This document shows, in pieces, positions 49,804-58,531 of a stretch of DNA of 64,000 nucleotides. The notes beneath the pieces are model-generated. The model did no database searches. It was not told where the DNA came from and saw nothing but the letters and a program-made list of their open reading frames with translations. Every line of letters begins with the position of its first letter. Position 1 is the stretch's first letter. Source of the stretch: Gammaproteobacteria bacterium (lineage in GTDB: Bacteria; Pseudomonadota; Gammaproteobacteria; Pseudomonadales; Oleiphilaceae). The position numbers were made by a program, and so were the translations under genes. The stretch is taken from positions 1 to 64,000 of the forward strand of contig PDSQ01000026.1 of the NCBI GenBank assembly GCA_002747055.1, given 5' to 3'.

Positions 49804-52800
49804 ATGGCGAATTTTTTTATTGACAGACCTATCTTTGCCTGGGTTATCGCGATTTTCATTATCCTCTCCGGACTGGTTACCGCCTTTTTTATGCCTATTG
49901 CCCAGTACCCGCCGGTGGCGGCGCCGACAATCCAGATTCAGGTCAATTATCCGGGAGCCAGTGCCGAGACACTGCAACAAACGGTATTGTCGATAATTGA
50001 GCGGGAAGTCAATGCCGCCGACGGTCTTGACTATATTGAAAGTATTGCCAACGCCAATGGTACCGGTAGCATCACGCTTACCTTTACCAGCGATACCGAT
50101 GAAAACAAGGCACAGATCGATGTGCAGAATCTGTTGAAAAATGCCGAGCCACGACTGCCGGGTATTGTCCGCTCGATGGGAATTGGCGTCACTAAAAGCA
50201 GATCAAACTTCCTCCTTTTCAACTGCATCTATTCAACTTCAGAAGCCCTGAACAAGCTGCAGGTTGCAGATTATGTGATGCGCAATATCCGTCCCGCTCT
50301 CCAACGTATCGATGGAGTAGGCAATGTGCAGGTGTTTTCTGCCGAACCGGGGATGCGAATTTGGCTCGATCCTGCAAAAATGCGCAGTTATGGCCTGTCG
50401 ACTAGTCAAGTCGCAGCGGCAGTCAAGTCGCAGAATATTCAGATTTCAGCCGGAACGATCGGTGCCGCACCGCTTGTGCCGGGGCAATTGATCACTGCCA
50501 CAATCGGCACCTCCGGGCAATTGCAAACCGTGGCGGAGTTCGAAAATATCATTGTCAAAAGCAATACCGCCGGGGCGACTGTCCGCTTGAAGGATATCGC
50601 CCGGGTTCAGCTTGGCTCTGAAAGTTTCGCCGTCTTTGCCCGCCTGAACGGCAAACCCATGGTCGGTATAGGGATCCAGCTTGCCACTACCGGCAATGCG
50701 GTTGCCGTTGCCAGTGATACTTATACTGTCATGGAAGAGCTTGCCAGATATTTTCCAGCAGGAATGGAATGGAAAATCCCTTACGACTCCTCCACCTTTG
50801 TCCGGCTCTCCATTGAAGAAGTGGTAAGCACTTTGGCAGAAGCCATTCTCCTCGTTGTGCTGGTCATGCTGCTTTTTTTGCAAAATATGCGTTATACCAT
50901 TATCCCGACCCTGGTGGTGCCAATCTCATTGCTGGGTGCGGTATCAGTGATGTCGGTTTTTGGCCTGTCTTTCAATGTATTGACCATGTTTGCCATGGTA
51001 CTGGTTATCGGCATTGTCGTCGATGACGCCATCGTGGTGGTCGAGAATGTGGAACGGTTGATGGATGAAGAGGGGCTGTCACCCAAGGAAGCCGCCCACA
51101 AGGGAATGACCCAGATAACCGGTGCGGTGGTCGGTATTACCGTTGTCCTTGTCTCGGTGTTTGTACCGTTGGCGTTTTTTCCCGGCGCAACGGGGAATAT
51201 CTATCGGCAATTTTCACTGGTAATGATGGGAGCGATTTTCTTTTCTGCCTTTCTTGCCCTTTCGCTTACCCCCGCCCTTTGTGCCACTTTGCTGAAACCA
51301 ATAAAGGAGGGGCAGCAGAAAAACTGGTTTTTTGCCCGCTTTAACACGTTTTTTAACTGGGTAACAGAGAAATATCGGATAGTTCTGCGCATAGCTGTGA
51401 GCAAAAGCTATTTGATGATGCTTGTTTTTCTGTTGATAACCGGCGTTGCCGCCTGGCTCTATGGCAAAATTCCCACTTCCTTTCTGCCCCAGGAAGACCA
51501 GGGCTATGTTATTGTCAATGTCCAGCTACCGCCTGGAGCCAGCCAGCAGCGGACGATCAAGGTGATGAAGCAGGTAGAGGATATTGTTCTGCAGCAACCG
51601 GAAACAGAGAATATCGTTTCCATTATCGGCTTCTCATTCAGCGGTCAGGGGCCTAATATGGGCCTTGTCTTCGTGCCGCTTAAACCCTGGGATCAACGTA
51701 TCGGACCCGACCAGAGCGCATCGGCTTTTGCCAGGCGGCTGATGGGGCTGTTTTTCCCGATTCGCGATGCTTTTCTTTTTGCCATCAACCCACCCCCCAT
51801 TGCCGAACTGGGAAATGCTGCCGGTTTTGATCTGCGCCTGGAAGATCGTAGCAGCAGTGGTCATGATAGGCTGCTGAATGCCCGCAATATCCTGTTGGGC
51901 TTAGCTTCACAAAATTCCGTTCTTGCCGGTGTTCGGCCTGATGGAGTGGAAGATGCCCCGCAGCTTGCTCTGTCTATCAACCGGGATAATGCCTATGCCA
52001 AGGGCGTCTCCATCAGCAGTATCAACGATACTCTGTCAGCCCTGCTCGGCTCTTCCTATCTTGGCGACTTTCCCAATAGAGGCAGAATGCAGCGGGTAAT
52101 GATGATGGCTGATGCTGACTTTCGCATGCAACCCGAAGATTTGACCGATTATACTGCCTATACTTCTGACGGCAGGGAGGTGCCACTGTCCGAACTCATC
52201 TCGCTTGAATGGAAAATGGGGCCGATGCAGGCCCAGAATTATAACGGTTTCCCGGCAGTCAGTATCCAAGGGGCTGCCTCCCCTGGTCACAGCACAGGGC
52301 AAGCGATGGCGGCAATAGAAGAGATTTTTCAGCAGCTGCCGAAAGGCTTTGCTATCGAATGGACCGGGCAGTCTCTTGAAGAAAGGCGAGCCGGTTCCAT
52401 GTCCCTCTATCTCTACGGTTCTGCCATTATTGCCGTTTTCCTCTGTCTGGCGGCACTCTATGAGAGCTGGACAATTCCCCTGTCCGTCATGCTGGTGGTA
52501 CCTTTCGGTTTCCTTGGTATTGTGGTGGGAACACTGCTACGAGGAATAGATAACGACATCTATTTTCAGGTAGGAATGATTACCGTTATTGGGCTTTCTG
52601 CCAAAAACGCCATTCTTATCGTTGAGTTTGCCAAAGACCTGCAACAGAAGGGCAAGCCGTTGATTCCGGCGGTGCTCACAGCCGCTCAGCTCCGTTACCG
52701 CCCAATTATCATGACTTCCCTGGCCTTTATTGTCGGCGTTATGCCGCTGTTTTTTGCATCAGGCGCAAGTTCTGCCAGTCAGCGGGCGGTCGGTACAGTC

Positions 52801-52974
52801 GTGCTTTCCGGTATGGCCTTCGCTACCTTTTTTTCTGTGCTGTTTGTACCTGTATTTTACATATTTGTCCGGCGGATCTGCGGCAATAAGAACGCCCCAC
52901 CGAAGGAAAAACTGCTTGTTGCAACCAGCCACCAACCCGGCCACACAGAGAGTACAACAAGCAAGATAGAATGA
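49804..52974 (+). CDS. RND multidrug efflux permease, HAE1 family
   Basis: A proton-driven trimeric inner-membrane exporter of 1056 residues, AcrB/MexB family. Twelve transmembrane helices, with two large periplasmic loops (about 30-335 and 560-870). The proton-relay Asp pair is visible in GIVVDDAIVVVENVE in TM4. The N terminus MANFFIDRPIFAWV is family-typical. No outer-membrane factor gene follows, so it likely uses a TolC-type channel from elsewhere. By eye its GC content is higher than the neighbouring genes, which may reflect transfer or strong selection. Confidence 0.96.
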   Translation: MANFFIDRPIFAWVIAIFIILSGLVTAFFMPIAQYPPVAAPTIQIQVNYPGASAETLQQTVLSIIEREVNAADGLDYIESIANANGTGSITLTFTSDTDENKAQIDVQNLLKNAEPRLPGIVRSMGIGVTKSRSNFLLFNCIYSTSEALNKLQVADYVMRNIRPALQRIDGVGNVQVFSAEPGMRIWLDPAKMRSYGLSTSQVAAAVKSQNIQISAGTIGAAPLVPGQLITATIGTSGQLQTVAEFENIIVKSNTAGATVRLKDIARVQLGSESFAVFARLNGKPMVGIGIQLATTGNAVAVASDTYTVMEELARYFPAGMEWKIPYDSSTFVRLSIEEVVSTLAEAILLVVLVMLLFLQNMRYTIIPTLVVPISLLGAVSVMSVFGLSFNVLTMFAMVLVIGIVVDDAIVVVENVERLMDEEGLSPKEAAHKGMTQITGAVVGITVVLVSVFVPLAFFPGATGNIYRQFSLVMMGAIFFSAFLALSLTPALCATLLKPIKEGQQKNWFFARFNTFFNWVTEKYRIVLRIAVSKSYLMMLVFLLITGVAAWLYGKIPTSFLPQEDQGYVIVNVQLPPGASQQRTIKVMKQVEDIVLQQPETENIVSIIGFSFSGQGPNMGLVFVPLKPWDQRIGPDQSASAFARRLMGLFFPIRDAFLFAINPPPIAELGNAAGFDLRLEDRSSSGHDRLLNARNILLGLASQNSVLAGVRPDGVEDAPQLALSINRDNAYAKGVSISSINDTLSALLGSSYLGDFPNRGRMQRVMMMADADFRMQPEDLTDYTAYTSDGREVPLSELISLEWKMGPMQAQNYNGFPAVSIQGAASPGHSTGQAMAAIEEIFQQLPKGFAIEWTGQSLEERRAGSMSLYLYGSAIIAVFLCLAALYESWTIPLSVMLVVPFGFLGIVVGTLLRGIDNDIYFQVGMITVIGLSAKNAILIVEFAKDLQQKGKPLIPAVLTAAQLRYRPIIMTSLAFIVGVMPLFFASGASSASQRAVGTVVLSGMAFATFFSVLFVPVFYIFVRRICGNKNAPPKEKLLVATSHQPGHTESTTSKIE

Positions 52975-52993
52975 TTTTCCGGCAGAAAATCAT
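52971..52993. repeat. Perfect hairpin at the end of the RND operon
   Basis: ATGATTTTC (52971-52979) pairs with GAAAATCAT (52985-52993) around a 5-nt loop. It overlaps the stop codon of the pump gene. No T tract follows, so its role is uncertain. Confidence 0.5.
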
Positions 52994-53036
52994 GGCGAAC
53001 TGTCTGCAGGAGGGACTACCGGGCCGCCCAAACGAA

Positions 53037-53072
53037 CAGCAGCGGATCCATAATTTACAGATTCCGCTGCTG
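53037..53072. terminator. Terminator-like hairpin between convergent RND and ZinT-like genes
   Basis: CAGCAGCGGA (53037-53046) pairs perfectly with TCCGCTGCTG (53063-53072) around a 16-nt loop. It is GC-rich and lies between the ends of two convergent genes, but lacks a T run on either side. Confidence 0.45.
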
Positions 53073-53101
53073 ATCAAACTACTTGTTATCGGGTGTCCGG
53101 C

Positions 53102-53815
53102 TTAACTCACCGAGGCGACGTTTAGTCTGGCCCTGAACCTGTACCCGGAAAGAAGAAGCATACCTGAACCCAGCAGCAGGATTGAACCGGGAACGGGAAC
53201 CTGGGAAGGCGAAAGCATTTCTGCAAATTCCCCGGCCATCGCGGTATACTGATCAGCCAGCTCTTGAGCTGTCATATCAGCCGCTACCATTGTGGGCCAC
53301 CAAAAATCCGTAATGCCTATCAGTGCGTCAAATCCCTGTGAGCCATATCTCATATGCCAGTGAACCATACTATCCGGAGTATCCTGATGCGCGGCAGTAC
53401 TGATGATATACTTATAAAGATCATCTGCGCTGCCGCCGATTTTTTCAAATTTGTACCAACTAAAATACGTACCCGGAGCAAATTCTACTTCATGCTCGCC
53501 CATATAGTTATAATTAGTCGATACAGAATCAATTGTCATTGAGTAAAGGTTTCCCGTATTTTCGACATTGATGGTATTAAAGTCCGTGTGCAACATCGCT
53601 TTCAATGCCGATTCAACGTCACTGGCTTCAAGATCATCCTTCAAAGCGGCAACGCTGGTATACACCGTGTCCATTACTGGCTCATCGAGGCTTGCATAAC
53701 TGGATTGCCAGTTTCCGTTCCAGGAAGGAGTTGCGAAAATACTACTCGATCCCCCCAACATCAATATCGATAAAAATACATGGGTAATGGTTCGAGTGAA
53801 TTTTTTTTCTGTCAT
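53102..53815 (-). CDS. ZinT-like metal-binding protein with a PEP-CTERM sorting tail
   Basis: A secreted 237-residue protein. A signal peptide (about 1-28, SSSIFA) is followed by WNGNWQSSY, matching the WDGVWQS region of the ZinT zinc-binding lipocalin, then an NYNYMGEHEV strand and the metal site: His143, eight residues, then His152-x-His154. This is the same H-x8-H-x-H spacing as the zinc ligands of E. coli ZinT. The segment to about residue 200 (DALIGITDFWWPTM, then MTAQELADQY) matches the ZinT C-terminal half. Residues 206-230 are a PEP-CTERM-like tail: VPVPGS, a hydrophobic helix and an Arg cluster. AAGGAG lies nine bases before the ATG. There is no Cys, unlike E. coli ZinT. The exosortase is not in this window. 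Confidence 0.8.
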   Translation of the reverse strand: MTEKKFTRTITHVFLSILMLGGSSSIFATPSWNGNWQSSYASLDEPVMDTVYTSVAALKDDLEASDVESALKAMLHTDFNTINVENTGNLYSMTIDSVSTNYNYMGEHEVEFAPGTYFSWYKFEKIGGSADDLYKYIISTAAHQDTPDSMVHWHMRYGSQGFDALIGITDFWWPTMVAADMTAQELADQYTAMAGEFAEMLSPSQVPVPGSILLLGSGMLLLSGYRFRARLNVASVS

Positions 53816-54204
53816 TTTGTTTGGCTCCTTAAGTTGCCTGTTTATTGACGGGTTGATTATTTGAACAGGATTTCTCTTCTTATTGTTGTAACCTTCCGGC
53901 TCAGACTTACACTCATCTACCGCGGAAACTCGGAATTTGGCACTTTTTTCCGATTATTGTCGTTAAATAGCTCGCTACTTACCCGAAATGATCAAAAAAT
54001 CTGCCGCAAATCGTGTCTTCTTCGCTACTACCAGATAAGCCCAACAGATTATTAGCATGAAAGCAGTATGTAAGCAAACGAAAATAATAATAATTATCAT
54101 TTAATTTTATGTTTACAGTGCTTACAATCGCATCGAATCTATCTTGTTCGCCTTCTAGTCTGATAGCTAAAGCACAATACGGCTATTGATTGTGGGATGT
54201 ATCA
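53816..54204. other. Gap upstream of the ZinT-like gene
   Basis: About 390 bp with no convincing open frame. It holds the candidate promoter and Fur/Zur-like box described separately, followed by a leader of more than 200 nt. Confidence 0.4.
54049..54102 (-). promoter_or_regulatory. Candidate promoter with a Fur/Zur-like AT-rich box
   Basis: On the minus strand a TTGCTT box (54073-54078) and TAATAA box (54049-54054) are separated by 18 bp. Just upstream, 54084-54102 matches the 19-bp E. coli Fur consensus at 14 positions (by eye). The AT-rich context makes chance matches likely. Metal regulation would fit a ZinT-like protein but is inference. Confidence 0.3.
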
Positions 54205-54456
54205 CTAGGCGCCCGGTTTTTTTCTCTCCAGCACCATTACTTTAGTTTTCAGGTAAACGCCAAGTACCATAAATATGCCGGCGATAAAGATTAATTCATT
54301 TAAATAAACATGACCCTGAACAATAAAAAGTCCGGCGGTAATTCCGGTGGTGGCCCAGAATAACACTACCACCACTACCCAATGAAATTTGACTCGATTG
54401 TATTCTGCCGTCCATTCAGCCAACGACATCAACTTTGCTGTTTTCTCTTTGCTCAA
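54205..54456 (-). CDS. Small two-helix membrane protein
   Basis: A hypothetical protein of 83 residues. It has a charged N terminus (about 1-24), two hydrophobic segments (about 25-45 and 50-70) and a Lys/Arg-rich end, so it should sit in the inner membrane with both ends in the cytosol. I do not recognise a family. It lies alone between the ZinT-like gene and a GNAT gene on the same strand. Confidence 0.6.
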   Translation of the reverse strand: MSKEKTAKLMSLAEWTAEYNRVKFHWVVVVVLFWATTGITAGLFIVQGHVYLNELIFIAGIFMVLGVYLKTKVMVLERKKPGA

Positions 54457-54528
54457 TGCGTGTTCTCCCTTTTATATGCTGTTTACAAACCCGAAGCGAC
54501 GCGCTTTTTTTGCTTAATTCTTGCCTGG

Positions 54529-55002
54529 TCAATTGCTGGCTAGATAACTATCAGGCTGATAGTGCATCAATAAAATACGCCTTCCCTGCTTTCGATATGA
54601 CTCATACAAACGATATGACTCATACAAATCAGCCTGCGGTATGGCCTGTTGGTCAGGATTGACAAGATTGAAACCGAGCGACTGATAGAACCTCATTAAA
54701 TACGAGTACGGAAAGGTATAGGTTTGCCGGTCAAATCGTTCAGCCATTCGCTTAACCAGCAGACGAGCCAAACCCTGATGCTGGTTGGATTCTGCCACCG
54801 CAATGCCTGCCAACAGATTAAAACTATCATATTCCCGAATATAACCGCAGGCTACAATCAACTGTTGCGCATCTCTGACTACCGCGCATAATTCATTGCG
54901 TCTGGCTTTGCCGCGAAAGCCATGATTCCGGTAAAATTTATTGGCCAAGGGTATTTCCAGATTGGATAGCCAATTGGCTGAATAGGATTGTTCGGGTTTC
55001 AT
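54529..55002 (-). CDS. GNAT family N-acetyltransferase
   Basis: A 157-residue protein of the Gcn5-related acetyltransferase fold. The acetyl-CoA loop is in the region AVAESNQHQGLARLLVKRM (Q-x-x-G-x-A) and the C-terminal YQSLGF strand is typical. The substrate is unknown. Residues about 126-140 contain LYESYR twice in tandem, from an 18-bp DNA duplication. Its ATG lies 3 bp from the divergent ATG of the next gene. Confidence 0.82.
   Translation of the reverse strand: MKPEQSYSANWLSNLEIPLANKFYRNHGFRGKARRNELCAVVRDAQQLIVACGYIREYDSFNLLAGIAVAESNQHQGLARLLVKRMAERFDRQTYTFPYSYLMRFYQSLGFNLVNPDQQAIPQADLYESYRLYESYRKQGRRILLMHYQPDSYLASN
54593..54628. repeat. 18-bp tandem duplication inside the GNAT gene
   Basis: The 18-bp unit 54593-54610 (CGATATGACTCATACAAA) is repeated exactly at 54611-54628. 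It is in frame and duplicates six residues near the end of the GNAT protein. Exact identity suggests a recent slippage event. Confidence 0.9.
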
Positions 55003-55005
55003 ACT

Positions 55006-55590
55006 ATGTCACGAGACTACTGCCCGCGCTGCAAACGACCGCCTGGCCTGTGTTATTGCAGCGCACTGGTTCAAATCGACAATCAGATCAAGGTCGTCAT
55101 CATACAACATCCCAGGGAACAGAAGCATCCCTTTAATACGGGTCGGATGACGCATCTATGCTTGAATCACAGCCAGCTTATTGTTACGGAAACCCTGTCG
55201 GACTCAGCAATCGAGCAGATACTATCCACTCCATCTATTCTGCTTTATCCCTCCCTGGCCTGGCTGCCAGTGCAAGCGGAATTAAACCTGCAAGAAGAAA
55301 TCAGGACAAAGCGGCTACAGCAGTTGATTGTAATCGATGCTACCTGGAGAAAATCGAAGAAAATCCTGCATTGTCACCCGGCATTGCAAACGCTGCCCAG
55401 ATTAAGCCTGACCGGGAACCTGATATCCCGCTATAAAATAAGGAAAACGTCAGTCGCCAACGGGCTATCAACGATTGAAAGCACTATACAAGCACTGACG
55501 ATACTGGACCCTGAAAACGGTTTTGACTCGATGCTCGAACCCTTCGACAGAATGATCAGTCTGCAATATTCTCAGCGACATCCACACTGA
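55006..55590 (+). CDS. tRNA-uridine aminocarboxypropyltransferase, DTW domain
   Basis: A 194-residue DTW-domain protein of the TapT/YfiP family, which adds a 3-amino-3-carboxypropyl group to uridine 47 in tRNA. The N-terminal zinc-binding cysteines (CPRCKRPPGLCYC) and the PREQKHPFNTGR motif are clear. The DTW motif reads DATW here. The ATG at 55006 gives the family-like start MSRDYCPRC; an upstream in-frame start lies within the divergent gene. The symbol tapT is used for E. coli; the family assignment is sure, the exact site of action is inferred. Confidence 0.88.
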   Translation: MSRDYCPRCKRPPGLCYCSALVQIDNQIKVVIIQHPREQKHPFNTGRMTHLCLNHSQLIVTETLSDSAIEQILSTPSILLYPSLAWLPVQAELNLQEEIRTKRLQQLIVIDATWRKSKKILHCHPALQTLPRLSLTGNLISRYKIRKTSVANGLSTIESTIQALTILDPENGFDSMLEPFDRMISLQYSQRHPH

Positions 55591-55658
55591 GTTTTTGCCA
55601 ACAGATTTAGCGACTTATCCGGCACCCGAGGTCAGCGTTCGAGCGGGAAAAACCTGAA

Positions 55659-56640
55659 TTATGCTACCGCGACTCTAACCACCACTTTGCCGGTCACCTG
55701 TCGCGAAATCAGACGTTGCATTGCGGCAGCGGTTTCAGCCAACGGAAACACTTCGGATATCAAGGGCTTTAACGCGCCGGATTCATAGAGCGCAAGTAAC
55801 TCCTGATTGTTTTGCATGCTTTCCTGCATTTGCCGCAGCACAAAATTGCCCCAGAACACGCCGATTAAACTATAACCCTTGAGTAAAGGCAGATTGGCAG
55901 GCAACGCGGGAATTCTGCCACTGGCAAAACCAATGACCAAATAACGGCCATTCCAGCCCATACAACGATTTGCGGTATCGAATAAATCCCCGCCAACCGG
56001 ATCATAGACCACATCGACACCTTTTTTGGCGACACCTTTCAGTGCCTCTTTTAAATCGTTATCGGAATAGTTGATACATTCATCGGCACCATGTTCTTTA
56101 GCGATGGCAAGTTTTTCCTCCGTACTTGCTGCAGCGATAACCCTAGCGCCCATCGCCTTGCCCAATTCTACCGCTGCCAGGCCAACACCACCTGCCGCAC
56201 CCAGTACCAACAGAGTTTCACCCTTTTGCAGCTGCGCTCGTTGTTTCAGCGCATGATAAGAAGTACCGTAAGTCAAAATAAAACCGGCAGCCACCTCAAA
56301 GGACATGGAATCCGGAATCTTGACTACCGCCGGGGCCCGGCACCACCAGCTCTTCAGCCAGACCACCATATTGCGCCATAGCCAGCACACGATCGCCCGA
56401 CGCGACATGTTTGATACCTTCGGCCACTTCCAGAACCACACCTGAAACCTCGGCCCCCGGCGCAAAGGGCAACTCGGGTTTCGCTTGGTACTTACCTTGA
56501 ATGATTAACGTATCAGGAAAGTTAATGCCACACGCAATCACCTTAATACGAATATGTCCGGGAAGCATTTCCGGCTGAGCCAATTCACCCAGTTGCAACT
56601 TCTCCGGGCCACCCAGTTCTTTACATATCATCGCCTTCAT
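55659..56640 (-). pseudogene. NADPH:quinone oxidoreductase family gene broken by a frameshift
   Basis: Two overlapping frames together encode a full zinc-free medium-chain dehydrogenase (about 325 residues). The first (start 56640) carries the GroES-like domain up to LVVPGP. The second continues PAVVKIPDSM, then the NADPH-binding VLGAAGGVGLAAVELGKAMGA motif to the end. An extra G in the GGG of 56331-56340 explains the shift. The rest is well conserved, so the break is recent or an assembly error. The true product is probably a quinone oxidoreductase acting in redox stress or acyl metabolism. Confidence 0.85.
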
Positions 56641-56900
56641 ATACGTCACTCTCCTGTGTTCTATTATCCAGTAAGGCGAATAATGACATAGAACCGCCGG
56701 TAATCCCAGAAGTCACAGGCGAATTGATAACACGGAAAAAATCAGAGCCATCAAACAAATAGCTGTCGACGGAACGCTTGATTCCTATGCCCGTTTTATT
56801 CATAAAACCAATTTATTCAACAGTTAATTATCGGTTCAAGATAAATTCAGCTAGAATCCGGAATAACGCTTTCAACATCAAACAAAGGTGCGCTCAAGCT

Positions 56901-57584
56901 ATGAAAACCATTGCTCAACCTATAAGCAACCTCTTACCTTGTATCGAAATCGAGCCTAAGGTAACAGCCGACGCTTCCGTTATCTGGCTGCACGGCCTGG
57001 GCGCAGACGGCCATGATTTTGAACCGATCGTACCTGAATTGAAACTGCCTGATCAGGCAGCTATTCGCTTTATCCTGCCCCACGCGCCGTCGATGCCGGT
57101 CACCATCAATGGCGGTATGAGCATGCCGGCCTGGTACGATATACGTGCCATCGACTTTGAAAGACAGATCGATGACATACAACTGCTTCAATCTGCCGAA
57201 AAAATTCAAAGCCTGATTAAAAGAGAGCGGGAAAGAGGTATTGAATGCGACAGAATTATTGTCGTCGGTTTTTCGCAAGGGGGGGCAGTCGGGTACCATG
57301 CTGCACTCACCTACCCTGAAAAGCTGGGCGGCTTCCTGGGGTTATCGACCTATTTCGCAACTGCGAAAACGATTGTCCCCAACCCGGCCAATCAACAGAT
57401 ACCTATTCAAATATATCACGGCCTGTTCGACCCGGTCGTGCCAGAAGCACTGGGTCGAAAAGGCTTTGAGACACTGCGTGCTATGGGTTATCAGGCAGAT
57501 TACTTTGTTTACCCAATGGAACATCAAGTCTGCATGGAGCAGATTGCCGAGATATCGAAATGGCTACAAAAGCAACTGCTGTGA
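56901..57584 (+). CDS. Carboxylesterase/phospholipase, alpha/beta hydrolase
   Basis: A 227-residue cytosolic hydrolase of the acyl-protein-thioesterase-like (YpfH/EstB) family. Catalytic Ser is in GFSQGG, Asp in GLFDPVV and His in MEHQV. The oxyanion region is WLHGLGADGHDF. The frame opens 41 codons upstream, but that part is not conserved and the ATG at 56901 has AAAGG nearby. The gene ends close before cheV, with which it may be cotranscribed. Confidence 0.9.
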   Translation: MKTIAQPISNLLPCIEIEPKVTADASVIWLHGLGADGHDFEPIVPELKLPDQAAIRFILPHAPSMPVTINGGMSMPAWYDIRAIDFERQIDDIQLLQSAEKIQSLIKRERERGIECDRIIVVGFSQGGAVGYHAALTYPEKLGGFLGLSTYFATAKTIVPNPANQQIPIQIYHGLFDPVVPEALGRKGFETLRAMGYQADYFVYPMEHQVCMEQIAEISKWLQKQLL

Positions 57585-57637
57585 AACGAGCTATCATTGT
57601 TAAATATCCATTCAATTATCGTCAGGAAACAGCTTTA

Positions 57638-58531
57638 ATGAAAAACAAGGCCAACCAGTCCCAGGGTATTTTGTTATTTCGTTTAACGCCGACGCAATTG
57701 TTTGCCATCGGTACGCTGAAAGTCCGGGAAATAGTACCCTATACACCATTGACTGCGCTGCCGGGTTCCCATCCACTCGTACTTGGTGCGGCAAGTATAC
57801 GCGGGATGACCATTCCCGTTATCGATATGGCCGCCGCTGTCGGTTATCCACCGCTGTCTCGACAAGATAGCCCAAAGAGTTTTATCATTATCACTGATTG
57901 TCAGAGAAAGACAATCGGCTTTGTGGTCCGCCAAATCGAGCGAATCTCTGAATGCAATTGGAGAGATATCACGCCCCCGGCCAAAAACCTGGGTTCAAGA
58001 GCATTTTTAACCGGGATTACCAGAATCGATGACAAACTCGTGCAACTACTGGATGTTGAGCTCATTATTTCACTGGTCTTTCCAGACAGCGATATCAATG
58101 CCAATATCACTATCACCGATGTGCAAAGAGAAAAACTGAAACCGCTCAATATATTGCTGGTCGATGACTCCATCGTGGCACGTGCCCAGCTTTCAGAAGT
58201 ATTGGACAGAATGAATATTCCATACCAAATATCGACCAACGGTAACGATGCTCTTGACATCATGAAACAGAATGCCCGGGATGGTGCACCCGTCCAACTT
58301 TTGGTCAGCGACATTGAAATGCCCGGACTCGATGGTTATGAATTGGCATTCGAAGTGCGCAATGATGCACAACTTGGCACTCCCTACATTATCCTGCATA
58401 CCTCACTATCGAGTGAAATCAGCGTCAGTCAGGCCCATCAGGTTGGTGCCAATGAAGCCCTGACCAAATTCGATGCCGAAGAATTGATTCAAGCCATGCT
58501 GCGGGGAGCGGATTATAAAGAGTCAAATTGA
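57638..58531 (+). CDS. cheV: Chemotaxis protein CheV
   Basis: A coupling protein of 297 residues with a CheW-like domain (about 8-150) and a receiver domain (about 168-290). The receiver has the acidic pair DD at 176-177, the phosphorylated Asp225 (LVSDIEMPG), the Thr/Ser (LHTS) and the Lys in LTKFD. It links chemoreceptors to CheA and can adjust coupling when phosphorylated. The ATG at 57638 has AGGA about ten bases upstream; the frame could begin at 57560. It is the only other chemotaxis gene besides the receptor at 24483. Confidence 0.92.
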   Translation: MKNKANQSQGILLFRLTPTQLFAIGTLKVREIVPYTPLTALPGSHPLVLGAASIRGMTIPVIDMAAAVGYPPLSRQDSPKSFIIITDCQRKTIGFVVRQIERISECNWRDITPPAKNLGSRAFLTGITRIDDKLVQLLDVELIISLVFPDSDINANITITDVQREKLKPLNILLVDDSIVARAQLSEVLDRMNIPYQISTNGNDALDIMKQNARDGAPVQLLVSDIEMPGLDGYELAFEVRNDAQLGTPYIILHTSLSSEISVSQAHQVGANEALTKFDAEELIQAMLRGADYKESN

